Shown here piece after piece: positions 40,630-49,655 of a DNA stretch of 64,000 nt. Numbering within the stretch: the first letter of the stretch is position 1; each line of letters begins with the position of its first letter. Source of the DNA: Streptomyces sp. TSRI0107 (lineage in GTDB: Bacteria > Actinomycetota > Actinomycetes > Streptomycetales > Streptomycetaceae); the NCBI RefSeq assembly GCF_001905845.1, contig NZ_LIVZ01000001.1, positions 186,001-250,000 on the forward strand, read 5' to 3'. The notes under the pieces were generated by a model. The model made no database searches. It saw only the letters and a program-made list of their open reading frames with translations, and was not told the origin of the DNA. Both the position numbers and the translations under genes were made by a program.

Positions 40630-42489
40630 GTGAGCGGAACCTCCGAAGGGCCGACGCCCGCGGCAGACCTCATCCGGACGGCCGTCACAGAGAGTAACTT
40701 CGAGGCGGCAGGTGGTACCGACGCCGGCGGTGTGCCCGGCCTCGGCGGGGCGGGCGGCGACCCCTACCGCCCGGCCTTCGCCGCCGCCCCGCTCGCCATG
40801 GCCGTCATCGGCCGCGAAGGGCAGGTCGTCACCGCCAACGACGCACTCGCCGCCCTCTTCGGCGGCACCCCCGAGGCACTCGTCGGACGGGTCGCCGCCG
40901 ACTTCCTCGACCTCGCCTCCGACGCCCGCACCTGGCACGCCTACCGCGAGGTGCTGCGCGGCCGGCAGGCCAGGCTGCGCTGCACCCGCCGGCTCAAACA
41001 CCCCGACGGACACGCGATCTGGGCGCAGATCAGCGTCGTCCCGCTCGCCGACCGCGCCCCCGGAGTGCTGCTGTCCATCACCGACATCAGCGCCCGGCGC
41101 GAACTCCAGGCACAGCTGCGGCACTTGCAGATGCACGACCCGGTGACCCGGCTGCCCAACCGCACCCTGTTCTTCGAACGCCTCTCGGCCGCCCTCGACA
41201 CCGAGTCCTACACCCGCGGCGGCACCGGCCGGATCGGGCTGTGCTACCTGGACCTGGACGGCTTCAAGGCCGTCAACGACACCCTCGGCCACCGCGTCGG
41301 CGACCGGCTGCTGGCCGCCGTCGCCGAGCGCCTCACCCGCTGCGCCGACGAGGCGGGTTACGCGCGGGCCGGCACCCCGCTGGTCGCCCGGCTGGGCGGC
41401 GACGAGTTCGCCCTGCTCGTCGAGGACTCCACCGGCACCGAACAGCTGGCCGACCTCGCCGAATCCGTCCTGACCGCGCTCCAGGAGCCGTTCGACCTCT
41501 CAGGGCAGCGGCTCAGCCTCTCCGCCTCCATCGGCGTCATCGAACGCCAGGCCGCCGGGACCACCGCCACCGGGCTGATGCAGGCCGCCGACACCACGCT
41601 GTACTGGGCGAAGGCCGACGGAAAGGCCCGCTGGACGCTGTTCGACCCCGAGCGCAACGCCCACCGCATGACCCGCCAGGCGCTCGCCTCCACCCTCCGC
41701 CCGGCCATCGACCGCGGCGAGTTCACCCTGGAGTACCAGCCGCTGGTCGGCATGGCGGACGGACGGCTCAGCGGTGTCGAGGCGCTGGTGCGCTGGAACC
41801 ACCCGCAGTTCGGAACCCTGACGCCGAATCGGTTCATCGGACTGGCGGAGGAGGAGGGCGCGATCGTCCCGCTCGGCCGCTGGGTCCTCGCCACCGCCTG
41901 CCGCCAGGCCCGCCGCTGGCAGCTCGAACACCCCGACGAGCCGCCCATCTTCGTCAGCGTCAACGTGGCGGTACGCCAGGTGTGGGACTCGGACCTGGTC
42001 GCGGACGTCGCCGAGATCCTGGCGGAGACCGGCCTCGCCCCGCACCTGCTGCAACTGGAACTGACCGAGTCCGCCGTGATGGGCTCCTCCGGCCGCCCCC
42101 TGCGCACCCTGCAGGCGCTCAGCGACATGGGCGTCCGCATCGCCATCGACGACTTCGGCACCGGCTACTCCAACCTCGCCTACCTCAGCCGGCTGCCGGT
42201 GTCCGTGCTGAAGCTGGACGGGTCCTTCGTGCGCGGCTTCCAGTACGAGGACGCCGCCGCGCACGCCAGCCCCGCCGACGAGGTCATCGTCGAGGCGATG
42301 ATCCAGCTCGCGCACCGGCTCGGGCTGACCGTCACCGCCGAGTGCGTGGAGACCTCCGCGCAGGCCGGGCGGCTGCGCCGGATCGGCTGCGACACCGGCC
42401 AGGGGTGGCTGTACTCCCGGCCGGTGGCGGCGGATCGTATCTCCGAGCTGCTGGCCTGCCCGGAGGGTCAGGCCGCGGGCAAGCCGTAG
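40630..42489 (+). CDS. cdgE: PAS-GGDEF-EAL cyclic-di-GMP signalling protein (CdgE-like)
   Basis: 619 aa from GTG 40630, chosen for GGGAG six bases upstream. Domains: PAS (about residues 48-165: FAAAPLAMAVIGREGQVVTANDALAALFG, ITDISARREL), GGDEF with intact RLGGDEFALLVED, and EAL with GVEALVRWNHP, ELTESAVMG, AIDDFGTGYSNLAYL and VTAECVET. Both active sites look complete, so it may be a bifunctional cyclase/phosphodiesterase. c-di-GMP controls development through BldD in Streptomyces. The name follows remembered synteny with S. coelicolor SCO2817. Soluble; no membrane segments. Confidence 0.9.
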   Translation: MSGTSEGPTPAADLIRTAVTESNFEAAGGTDAGGVPGLGGAGGDPYRPAFAAAPLAMAVIGREGQVVTANDALAALFGGTPEALVGRVAADFLDLASDARTWHAYREVLRGRQARLRCTRRLKHPDGHAIWAQISVVPLADRAPGVLLSITDISARRELQAQLRHLQMHDPVTRLPNRTLFFERLSAALDTESYTRGGTGRIGLCYLDLDGFKAVNDTLGHRVGDRLLAAVAERLTRCADEAGYARAGTPLVARLGGDEFALLVEDSTGTEQLADLAESVLTALQEPFDLSGQRLSLSASIGVIERQAAGTTATGLMQAADTTLYWAKADGKARWTLFDPERNAHRMTRQALASTLRPAIDRGEFTLEYQPLVGMADGRLSGVEALVRWNHPQFGTLTPNRFIGLAEEEGAIVPLGRWVLATACRQARRWQLEHPDEPPIFVSVNVAVRQVWDSDLVADVAEILAETGLAPHLLQLELTESAVMGSSGRPLRTLQALSDMGVRIAIDDFGTGYSNLAYLSRLPVSVLKLDGSFVRGFQYEDAAAHASPADEVIVEAMIQLAHRLGLTVTAECVETSAQAGRLRRIGCDTGQGWLYSRPVAADRISELLACPEGQAAGKP

Positions 42490-43595
42490 GCGTCGGCGAT
42501 GAGTTCGTAGCTGCGCAGCCGCACGTCGTCGGTGGGTGTGTTGGCGTTGATCATCAGCTCGTCGGCGCCGGTGCGCTTCTGCAGGTCGTCGAGACCGGTG
42601 CGGACCTCGTCCGGGGTGCCGTGGATGATGTTCGAGCTCCACGACGCCGCGAAGTCCCGCTCCATCGGGCTCAGTTCGTACGCCTCCGCCTCCTCCGCGC
42701 TGGGCACCAGACCGGGACGGCCGGTGCGCAGCCGGATCATGCTCAGCACCGATGCCTTCACCTCACGCCGGGCCACCCGCTCGTCCTCGGCGGCCAGCGC
42801 GGCGACACCGATCAGCGCGTACGGCTCCGCCAGCACCTCCGACGGCTTGAACGACTCCCGGTACAGATCGAGGGCCGGGATCGTGTTCTGCGCCGAGAAG
42901 TGGTGGGCGAACGCGAACGGCAGGCCCAGCAGACCGGCCAGCCGGGCGCTGTAGCCGGAGGAGCCCAGCAGCCAGATCGGCGGGCGGTTCGGGGACTGGA
43001 CGCCGCCCGGGGAGGTGCCCTGCACGGGGCCGGGAACCGCGTGGATCCTGCGATACGGGTGGCCGTCGGGGAAGTCGTCGTCCAGGAACCGGGTCAGCTC
43101 GGCGAGCTGCCGCGGGAAGTCGTCGGCGGCCTCCTCCGGGCGGTCCGTGCGGCGCAGGGCGGCCGCGGTCGCCCCGTCGGTGCCGGGGGCGCGGCCGAGA
43201 CCCAGGTCGACCCGGCCCGGGGCCATCGCCTCCAGCGTCCCGAACTGCTCCGCGACGACCAGCGGGGCGTGGTTGGGCAGCATCACGCCGCCCGAGCCGA
43301 GCCGTATGCGGTCGGTGTGGGCGGCGAGGTGGGCCAGGATCACCGCGGGCGAGGAGGACGCCACGCCCGGCATGGAGTGGTGCTCGGCCACCCAGTACCG
43401 GTGGAAGCCCCGGGACTCCGTCAGACGGGCCATGGCGACGCTGTTGCGCATCGCGTCGCTCGAGGTCCGGCCGGCGCTCACGACGGCCAGGTCGAGGACC
43501 GACAGGGGCACGGGGGCGGAGCCGTGGACGGTGCCTCGGATGCCGTGGCCTTCGCCGCTGGGGTTCCCGGCGTCCCTGTTGTCGTCTGCCGCCAC
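42468..43595 (-). CDS. LLM class flavin-dependent oxidoreductase
   Basis: 375 aa from GTG 43595 (AGGAGG seven bases upstream). Luciferase-like features: VPLSVLDLAVVSAG, RYWVAEHHSMPGVASSSPAVILAHLAAHT, RIRLGSGGVMLPNHAPLVVAEQFGTLEAMAPGRVDLGLGRAPG (in segments) and IWLLGSSGYSARLAGLLGLPFAFAHHF. This belongs to the MsnO8-like group of LLM oxidoreductases. The 3' end overlaps the end of the GGDEF-EAL gene by 22 bp tail to tail. Confidence 0.9.
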   Translation of the reverse strand: MAADDNRDAGNPSGEGHGIRGTVHGSAPVPLSVLDLAVVSAGRTSSDAMRNSVAMARLTESRGFHRYWVAEHHSMPGVASSSPAVILAHLAAHTDRIRLGSGGVMLPNHAPLVVAEQFGTLEAMAPGRVDLGLGRAPGTDGATAAALRRTDRPEEAADDFPRQLAELTRFLDDDFPDGHPYRRIHAVPGPVQGTSPGGVQSPNRPPIWLLGSSGYSARLAGLLGLPFAFAHHFSAQNTIPALDLYRESFKPSEVLAEPYALIGVAALAAEDERVARREVKASVLSMIRLRTGRPGLVPSAEEAEAYELSPMERDFAASWSSNIIHGTPDEVRTGLDDLQKRTGADELMINANTPTDDVRLRSYELIADAYGLPAA

Positions 43596-43718
43596 GGTGG
43601 GGCCTCCTGCTCTCGTCGCGCATGCGGTGGGGTCATGAGCGTCAACGGGAGGCGGAGGGGGGTTCATTCCCCGGGGGGCGGACATAGGGGGGTGGGGGGC
43701 GGGGAACGCCCCCGTCCC

Positions 43719-43791
43719 TCAGGGCCGCCAGCTCACCCGGTGCTCCGACAGATGCGCCAGCACCGCATGGTTCGCCTCCCAGCCGTCCGGG
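43719..43791. repeat. 73-bp direct repeat of the helicase gene 3' end
   Basis: Identical to 43891-43963, the last 24 codons including the stop of the helicase gene, offset by exactly 172 bp downstream of it. It is a frozen copy of the gene end without the rest of the gene. Confidence 0.85.
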
Positions 43792-43890
43792 GCTGTGACC
43801 ATCGGCCGCCCCCGGCGGCGTGCCGGACTCCGTCCGGCCGTTGAGCGGGGTCGGGCCGCGTGCTCGCTTATCGGGCGCCCGGCGCGTCGG

Positions 43891-45249
43891 TCAGGGCCGC
43901 CAGCTCACCCGGTGCTCCGACAGATGCGCCAGCACCGCATGGTTCGCCTCCCAGCCGTCCGGGAACTTCACCAGCGTTCCCAGCTGGACCGGTTCCGTCG
44001 ACGGATAGTCGTCCAGCAGTTCGTCGACGCCCGCGCGGCAGACCACCACGCACGCGTGCCGGTGCCGGGAGGCGAGTACGCACAGGCGGCCCGTCTCCAG
44101 GTGGAACGCGGTGGCGTCGGGGCGGCCGGAGAGCGGGTGCAGGACGACCGTCACGTCGTACTCCCGGCCCTGGAGGCGGTTCGCCGTGTCCACGGTGACG
44201 TCGCTCACGCCCAGCTCGGCGAGGGCCGCGCGGACGGCCGCCGCCTGGTCGCGGTGGGCCGTGCCGACCGCGATCCGGTCGGCGGTCAGCGGGGTGGGAC
44301 CGGAAGACCGCTCGGAGGTGGCCGCGCCGCCCCGGTCCAGCAGCCGGCGCACCACCGTCGCCACCGCCCGCACCGCCTCCGGGTCGGTGCGCGGGGTGTG
44401 CCGCGCGGGCAGCTCCAGCAGGCCCCAGCCCGACTCGGCGGCCTCGTCGATCACCCGGTCCGGGCCCGAGCCGTCCGACGGCACCGCGAAGGCCAGCCTC
44501 CGGTCGCCGTGGCCCGTGCCGCTGCGGAACCGGGTGTACGGATAGAAGGCGTCCGAGACCAGCGGCGCGGCCGAGGCGGGCAGCCGCCAGGACACCGGCA
44601 GCCGGTGCTGCGGCAGCCCCGGGTTGTGCGCGAGCAGCGTGCTGACCGCGGAGGCCGACGGGTCGTACGACAGCCCCGCCCACTGCTCGCTGCCGACGAT
44701 CGCGAACGGGTCGAGCTGCCCCGGGTCACCCACGAACAGCGCCCGCTCGAACAGTCCGGCGACGGCGAGCAGCGAGTCCGAGCGCATCTGGTACGCCTCG
44801 TCGACGATCGCGTGCCGCCACGGCTCGTCGACCTTGACGTGGGCCCACTTGGCGGCGGTCGACAGCACGACGGGCAGCCCGGCCAGGTCCGCCGCCTTCG
44901 CCGACGTACGGACGTTCGTCAGGTCGTCGAGCGCCTTGTCGTACGGGTCGGCGTCGCTGCTGTGCAGGCGGCCCACCGGCATCTCGGGGTCCTTCTCGGC
45001 GAGCCGCAGTACCAGGTCGTCGACCTGGGCGTTGGTCTGCGCGACCACCATCAGCGGACGCCCCGCGGCGGCGAGTTCGAGGGCTGCGCGGACCACGAGC
45101 GTGGACTTCCCCGCGCCGGGCGGGGAGTCGACGACCACACCGCGGTCCGGGCCGTGCAGGGTGTCGCGGAGGATCGCCTCGGTGGCCCGGGCGGCGGCGG
45201 TACCCGGGTCGAACGGCGTACCGGGGGCGGCGACGGCCTCGGCGGTCAC
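43891..45249 (-). CDS. Superfamily 1 (Upf1/Dna2-like) helicase
   Basis: 452 aa from GTG 45249, which overlaps the upstream stop (GTGA) with GGAGGA six bases before. Walker A is VVDSPPGAGKSTLVV (about residues 38-52), followed by VVAQTNAQVDDLVLRL, Walker B HAIVDEAYQM, motif III ALFVGDPGQLDPF, and late motifs TVDTANRLQGREYDVTVVLHPL and GRLCVLASRHRHA. Its small size suggests a motor-only helicase. It is the last gene of a three-gene overlapping cassette with a Fe-S nuclease, pointing to DNA end processing or an interference function. Confidence 0.88.
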   Translation of the reverse strand: MTAEAVAAPGTPFDPGTAAARATEAILRDTLHGPDRGVVVDSPPGAGKSTLVVRAALELAAAGRPLMVVAQTNAQVDDLVLRLAEKDPEMPVGRLHSSDADPYDKALDDLTNVRTSAKAADLAGLPVVLSTAAKWAHVKVDEPWRHAIVDEAYQMRSDSLLAVAGLFERALFVGDPGQLDPFAIVGSEQWAGLSYDPSASAVSTLLAHNPGLPQHRLPVSWRLPASAAPLVSDAFYPYTRFRSGTGHGDRRLAFAVPSDGSGPDRVIDEAAESGWGLLELPARHTPRTDPEAVRAVATVVRRLLDRGGAATSERSSGPTPLTADRIAVGTAHRDQAAAVRAALAELGVSDVTVDTANRLQGREYDVTVVLHPLSGRPDATAFHLETGRLCVLASRHRHACVVVCRAGVDELLDDYPSTEPVQLGTLVKFPDGWEANHAVLAHLSEHRVSWRP

Positions 45250-46844
45250 AGGATGTCCTCCTCGGTCACGGGGTCGGCGACTTCGGGTACGGCGGCCTCC
45301 TCGCCGGGCGGCCCGCCGTGCGTCCAGGGGGTGTCCTCGGGGTCGGGCAGCTTGGCGCCGCCGCGCTGCTCGTGCTCGAACAGGGTGAAACAGAGCCGGT
45401 CGCCCTTCTCGGGCACCGAACCCGGCTCCGGCTCCTTGCCCCGGCCCATCTTGTCCAGGACGCGCAGCACGACCAGCGCGCCCTCCTCCTCGCTCGCCAC
45501 GAACTCCGCGGACTGCGGCTTGCCGCCCAGCGAGCGGTACACCTTGGCGCGCTCGCCGAGGTGCGGCCGGTCGTCCGTGCGGACCGTGACCAGCGGGCGC
45601 GGGCTGGGGCGCTTGCCCTCGCTGTACGCCATCGTCACCTCGACGACCTCGCCCGCGAACGCCTCCCCGGACAGCCGACGGCCCGCCATCACCAGCGGGT
45701 CGTCGAGGGCTTCCTGCGCCTCCAGCCGGGCCTGCTCCCGTTCGCGGGTGGCCAGCTTGTTCGCCGCGGTCACCGCGTCGTCGTGGCGCGGCTGCGGCGG
45801 CTCGCCGGACCGCACCCGGTCACGGTGGCCGGTGAACGACCAGCGGTCGCGCGTCCAGCGCTCCTCGACCCGCCCGCCCTCGGGCAGCGCCCGCAGCAGG
45901 TCCAGGCCCCGCCACACCGCGTCCCACGTGGGGCGCGCCACGCTCTCCACCAGGGCGCGGATCTCCCGCTCGGCGGCGGTGAGGGCGCCGAGCCGGTCGT
46001 CCGCCTCCAGGCCGTCCTCGGCGGCGGCGAGGGCGCCGCGCGCCCGGTCGTAGCGCTCGATCGCCGGGGCGAGCAGCTTGTTGTCGAACGCCGGGTCGGT
46101 GGCCGGGCCGGCGGGCGGGCACAGCAGCTGCCCCCGCTCGTCCCGGGCCAGCTCGGCCCGCAGCGCCGCCTCGGCGCCGGAGCCGCCCTCGGGCGGGTCG
46201 ATCCAGGCGAGCAGCGCGCCCAGGTGCTGGTCCTCCAGGCCGGACTGACCGGTCGCCCAGTGCCGGGACAGCACGTCGGTCATCGCCAGCAACAGGGAGG
46301 AACCCGGCACCCGGGAGCGCTCCGCGTAGTGCGTCAGCCAGCGGCCGAGCAGCGGCACGCGCGGCGGGGCCGGATGCGGTGTCTCCGGGTCCTGCTCGGC
46401 CGTGCGGCGGAACCGCATGGAGCGGCCCAGCAGGCGTACGAACTCGATGCCCGCGCGGCTCGGCACGATCAGCTGCGGGGCGTCCGCGCACAGGTCGACC
46501 TCGACCTTGGTCCGCTTGCCGGTCTCCGGGTCGGTCTCGGTGCGCTCGGCGGCCTCCACGGCGTCCGTGTACGCGTCGACGTACGGCAGCACGACGTCCG
46601 CGAGCTCGGCCAGGAACGCGAACCGCAGGTCGCGGTCGCGCGGCTGCGGGACGACCAGCAGACGCGGCGCGTCCCGGTCGGTGCCGACCAGCGCGCCGAG
46701 CGGCGCCCCGGCCTCACCTGCGGTGATCAGCGGCACGAACACCAGCGGCCGCTCGGACACCCGCCGGTGCCGGACGGTGGTGACGGGCTGCGCCCGGCCG
46801 CTGTCGACGGCCTCCAGCCGCGCGAGCGTGGTGATCAGGGACAC
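45246..46844 (-). CDS. Unrecognised partner protein of the helicase-nuclease cassette
   Basis: 532 aa from GTG 46844 (GGAGG eight bases upstream), overlapping the nuclease gene by 10 bp. The N-terminal half is mixed alpha/beta (PLVFVPLITAGEAGAPLGALVGTDRDAPRLLVVPQPRDRDLRF in segments), the middle is coiled-coil-like (AANKLATREREQARLEAQEALDD), and the C-terminus is beta-rich (GEVVEVTMAYSEG, GDRLCFTLFEHEQ), which may be an OB-like barrel as found before Upf1-type helicase cores. No catalytic motif is seen. It probably bridges nuclease and helicase; inference from coupling only. Confidence 0.75.
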   Translation of the reverse strand: MSLITTLARLEAVDSGRAQPVTTVRHRRVSERPLVFVPLITAGEAGAPLGALVGTDRDAPRLLVVPQPRDRDLRFAFLAELADVVLPYVDAYTDAVEAAERTETDPETGKRTKVEVDLCADAPQLIVPSRAGIEFVRLLGRSMRFRRTAEQDPETPHPAPPRVPLLGRWLTHYAERSRVPGSSLLLAMTDVLSRHWATGQSGLEDQHLGALLAWIDPPEGGSGAEAALRAELARDERGQLLCPPAGPATDPAFDNKLLAPAIERYDRARGALAAAEDGLEADDRLGALTAAEREIRALVESVARPTWDAVWRGLDLLRALPEGGRVEERWTRDRWSFTGHRDRVRSGEPPQPRHDDAVTAANKLATREREQARLEAQEALDDPLVMAGRRLSGEAFAGEVVEVTMAYSEGKRPSPRPLVTVRTDDRPHLGERAKVYRSLGGKPQSAEFVASEEEGALVVLRVLDKMGRGKEPEPGSVPEKGDRLCFTLFEHEQRGGAKLPDPEDTPWTHGGPPGEEAAVPEVADPVTEEDIL

Positions 46845-48046
46845 GGGACGACCTCCTGTCCGGCGCTGTCCCGGCCGGAGGCCGCCGCGGACAGGGCCTC
46901 CGCGCGGAGCCGGGCCGCCCGGCGCAGGGCGGCCACCGCCGGATCGTCCGGGTCGCCGCTCTCGCCGCGGGCCGCCGACAGGACGGCCTCGACCGTGGTC
47001 AGCCCGCCCAGCTCGGCGCGGGCCGCGCGGCCGAGGGAGGTCACCGCGCCGGCCGCGCGGGACCGGCCGCGGCAGTGGAACGCCAGCTCGCAGGCGGACA
47101 GGCACTCGGGCGCGTACGTCGCCGGGACCGACTCGACGGCGGCGGTCAGCTCGGCGGCCGGCAGCTCAGGGGAGAAGCAGGTGCCCTCCGGGAGGGTGTC
47201 GACGATCTCCTCGATCCGGGTGAGCCGGGCCAGCTGGCGGCTGGTCACCGCGCGCTGCTTGCGCACGTCCACGGCGGACGCGGCGGGCAGGTTGGAGAAG
47301 TCCTTCGGGCACACCAGCAGGATCCGGTGCCGCACCCGCGGGGCCGGGTCCAGCCGGGCCGCGACCGCCTCCAGCGCCAGCACGTACACCGCCGCCTGGC
47401 GGGCCGCCGCGCCCACCTTCGCCGGGTCCGCGGAGCCGTCCAGCAGCGGGAAGGACTTGATCTCGACGACCGTCCAGCTCCCGTCCGGATGCACCACGAC
47501 CGCGTCCGGCTCCAGGAACGCGGGCGACCCGGCGACGTCGAGCGCGAGCATCGGATGGTCGAGCAGCGTCCAGCCGCCGGCCTCGACGGCCTCCCGCAGC
47601 GCCAGCGCCGTACGCGCCGCCCGCCCCGCCGGGCCGATCGCGGACAGGTCGGGCACCCCGGCCTGCTCCGGCGGCTCGGCGCCCGGGTCCAGCTTCCGGT
47701 GCGCCAGCCGCAGCAGCTCCGCGCCGCCGTCCGCCTTGACGCGCGCCTCGAACGCGTTGCCGCGCGTCAGCGCGAACTGGGACTGGCCGAAGCCGGACGG
47801 CGAGCCCAGCGCGGTCGCCAGTCTCGTCTTGTCCACCCCGGCGCCGTCGAGGATCGCGCGCCGCGCGCAGCCCGGGTTCGCGGCGAGCGCCGCGAGGGCA
47901 CGCGCGTCGAGCGTCTTGGCCGGTACGTCGGGACCGCGCAGCTCAGCGAGCCGCTGCCGGAGCTCCGCCCCCCGCGTCCGAGGGTGCGGCACTGGGCTCG
48001 GCTCCCGGTCCGAACCGTGACTCGCGCTGCCGTGGAATTCGCTCAC
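46835..48046 (-). CDS. RecB/Cas4-like PD-(D/E)XK nuclease with Fe-S cluster motif
   Basis: 403 aa from GTG 48046, overlapping the PAP2 gene. The nuclease core is [24 protein letters not shown] (Asp...Glu-Ile-Lys), followed by [12 protein letters not shown]. One Cys near the N-terminus (NPGCARRA) and three clustered near the C-terminus ([12 protein letters not shown]) form the 1+3 pattern of Fe-S AddB/Cas4 nucleases. It likely acts with the helicase encoded two genes downstream as a RecB-like end-processing pair. The start is uncertain because the ribosome-binding site is weak. Confidence 0.85.
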   Translation of the reverse strand: MSEFHGSASHGSDREPSPVPHPRTRGAELRQRLAELRGPDVPAKTLDARALAALAANPGCARRAILDGAGVDKTRLATALGSPSGFGQSQFALTRGNAFEARVKADGGAELLRLAHRKLDPGAEPPEQAGVPDLSAIGPAGRAARTALALREAVEAGGWTLLDHPMLALDVAGSPAFLEPDAVVVHPDGSWTVVEIKSFPLLDGSADPAKVGAAARQAAVYVLALEAVAARLDPAPRVRHRILLVCPKDFSNLPAASAVDVRKQRAVTSRQLARLTRIEEIVDTLPEGTCFSPELPAAELTAAVESVPATYAPECLSACELAFHCRGRSRAAGAVTSLGRAARAELGGLTTVEAVLSAARGESGDPDDPAVAALRRAARLRAEALSAAASGRDSAGQEVVPCP

Positions 48047-48896
48047 CCGCCGAAGTCTGGCATCCGGCACTGACAATCGTGGCCTGTGCGGTCCCCGCGG
48101 TCACCGTGACCGGTGTGGTCCGCGCCGTCAGACGGGCCTTGGCCCGGTCCGCGCCGCGCATCACGAGCGGCGCGAGCAGCAGCCCGGCGCCCATCACCGC
48201 CGCGCCCGCGGCGGCGTCGAGGAAGTAGTGGTTCGCGGTGCCCATCACCACGATCGTGGTCACCAGCGGGTACACCACCGCCGCGATCCGTGCCAGGCGC
48301 GTCCCGCCGTACCGCCACAGGATCACGCCGCACCACAGCGCCCAGCCGACGTGCAGGCTCGGCATCGCCGCGTACTGGTTCGTCATCCCGCCCATGCCGC
48401 GCGGCGCACTGGCCTCGCCGCCCCACCAGCCGTACGAGCTGTACTGGGCCATGGTGTCCACGAAGCCGTACCCCGCCGACAGCAGGCGGGGCGGGCAGGT
48501 CGGCAGCAGGGTGAAGCCGATCAGGCCGATGAACGTCGAGGTCATCAGCCAGGTGCGGGCCGCGCGGTAGTGCACGGTGCGGGAGCGGAAGAGCCAGATC
48601 AGGAGCGCCGGGGTGACCAGGTAGTGCAGCGAGGCGTACCAGAAGTCCGCCGGAATCCCTATCCACGCCTCCCGGGTGAACAGGCGGTTCAGCGGGTGCT
48701 CGGCGTTGAGGTGGAGCGCCTTCTCGATCCGCAGGATGGCCAGCCCGTGGTCGACGGCGGTGGAGACGTCGCCGCGGGCGAGGAGCCGTCCGGCCGAGTA
48801 GCAGGCGTACACCAGGACGAGCAGCGGCAGCTCGGTCCACCAGCGCGGCCGTGTCCCCTGGGCTGCCTCGATGCCTGCGCACTCGGACTGCGGCAT
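47943..48896 (-). CDS. PAP2 family membrane phosphatase (AUR1-like)
   Basis: 317 aa from ATG 48896 (GGAGG about eight bases upstream). Six hydrophobic segments; the PAP2 motifs are [14 protein letters not shown] (PSxH) and [14 protein letters not shown] (xxxHxxxD), in the inositol-phosphorylceramide-synthase-like branch. It dephosphorylates or transfers lipid phosphates at the membrane. The last 35 codons overlap the nuclease gene in another frame by 104 bp, with sequence ending [20 protein letters not shown]. Confidence 0.85.
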   Translation of the reverse strand: MPQSECAGIEAAQGTRPRWWTELPLLVLVYACYSAGRLLARGDVSTAVDHGLAILRIEKALHLNAEHPLNRLFTREAWIGIPADFWYASLHYLVTPALLIWLFRSRTVHYRAARTWLMTSTFIGLIGFTLLPTCPPRLLSAGYGFVDTMAQYSSYGWWGGEASAPRGMGGMTNQYAAMPSLHVGWALWCGVILWRYGGTRLARIAAVVYPLVTTIVVMGTANHYFLDAAAGAAVMGAGLLLAPLVMRGADRAKARLTARTTPVTVTAGTAQATIVSAGCQTSAGERIPRQRESRFGPGAEPSAAPSDAGGGAPAAAR

Positions 48897-49052
48897 CCGA
48901 TCGCCCTCCCCCTTCGACTCACATTTCACGGTCACGCCTCTCAGGGGGTGTCCCGGCCCTCAAGACGCAGAGATCGCCCCCCAGGTTGCCCCATCAAAGG
49001 GTGCGCGATGATGGAGGGGTCACGCCTCTGGTTTCCCTGGGAAAGGTCGTCC

Positions 49053-49649
49053 ATGGCACCGCGCATCCTGCTGGCCCGGCACGGACAGACGGAATGGTCG
49101 CTGTCCGGCAAGCACACCGGGAGGACCGACGTGCCGTTGCTGGAGGAGGGCCGGCGCGGCGCGAAGCTGCTCGGCGAGCGGCTGCACCGGGCGCCGTTCG
49201 ACGGCCTGCCCGGTGTCGAGATACGCACCAGCCCGCTCTCCCGCGCGCGCGAGACCTGCGAACTCGCCGGGTTCGGGGACCGCGCGCACACCTGGGACAC
49301 GCTGATGGAGTTCCACTACGGCGCCTACGAGGGCATGACCCCGGCGGAGATCCAGGCGGTCCGCCCCGGCTGGCTCATCTGGCGCGACGGGGTGCCCGAG
49401 GGCGAGACGCTGGCCGAGGTGGAGGCCCGCGCGGACGAGGTCGTCGCCTGGGCCAGGGAGGCCGACCGCGATGTCCTGGTGTTCGCCCACGGGCACATCC
49501 TGCGCACCATCGGCGCGCGCTGGCTGGGCCTCCCCATCGCCTTCGCGTCCCGCATCCGCCTCAACCCGACGTCGCTGTCGGTCCTGGGCTGGGCGTACGG
49601 CGAACCGGCGATCGAGAGCTGGAACGACGTGGGGCACCTGGCGGGATAG
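49053..49649 (+). CDS. Histidine phosphatase family protein
   Basis: 198 aa; GAAAGG seven bases before ATG 49053. Catalytic RHG is [21 protein letters not shown], with [31 protein letters not shown] and the second His in [13 protein letters not shown]. Phosphoglycerate mutase/acid phosphatase fold; small phosphate ester substrate unknown. Confidence 0.9.
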   Translation: MAPRILLARHGQTEWSLSGKHTGRTDVPLLEEGRRGAKLLGERLHRAPFDGLPGVEIRTSPLSRARETCELAGFGDRAHTWDTLMEFHYGAYEGMTPAEIQAVRPGWLIWRDGVPEGETLAEVEARADEVVAWAREADRDVLVFAHGHILRTIGARWLGLPIAFASRIRLNPTSLSVLGWAYGEPAIESWNDVGHLAG

Positions 49650-49655
49650 ACCCGC

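Noticed and set aside
45318..48020. 900-codon open frame antisense to the helicase/nuclease cassette
   Set aside because: Arg/His/Gly-rich translation without motifs, opposite three well-supported overlapping genes.
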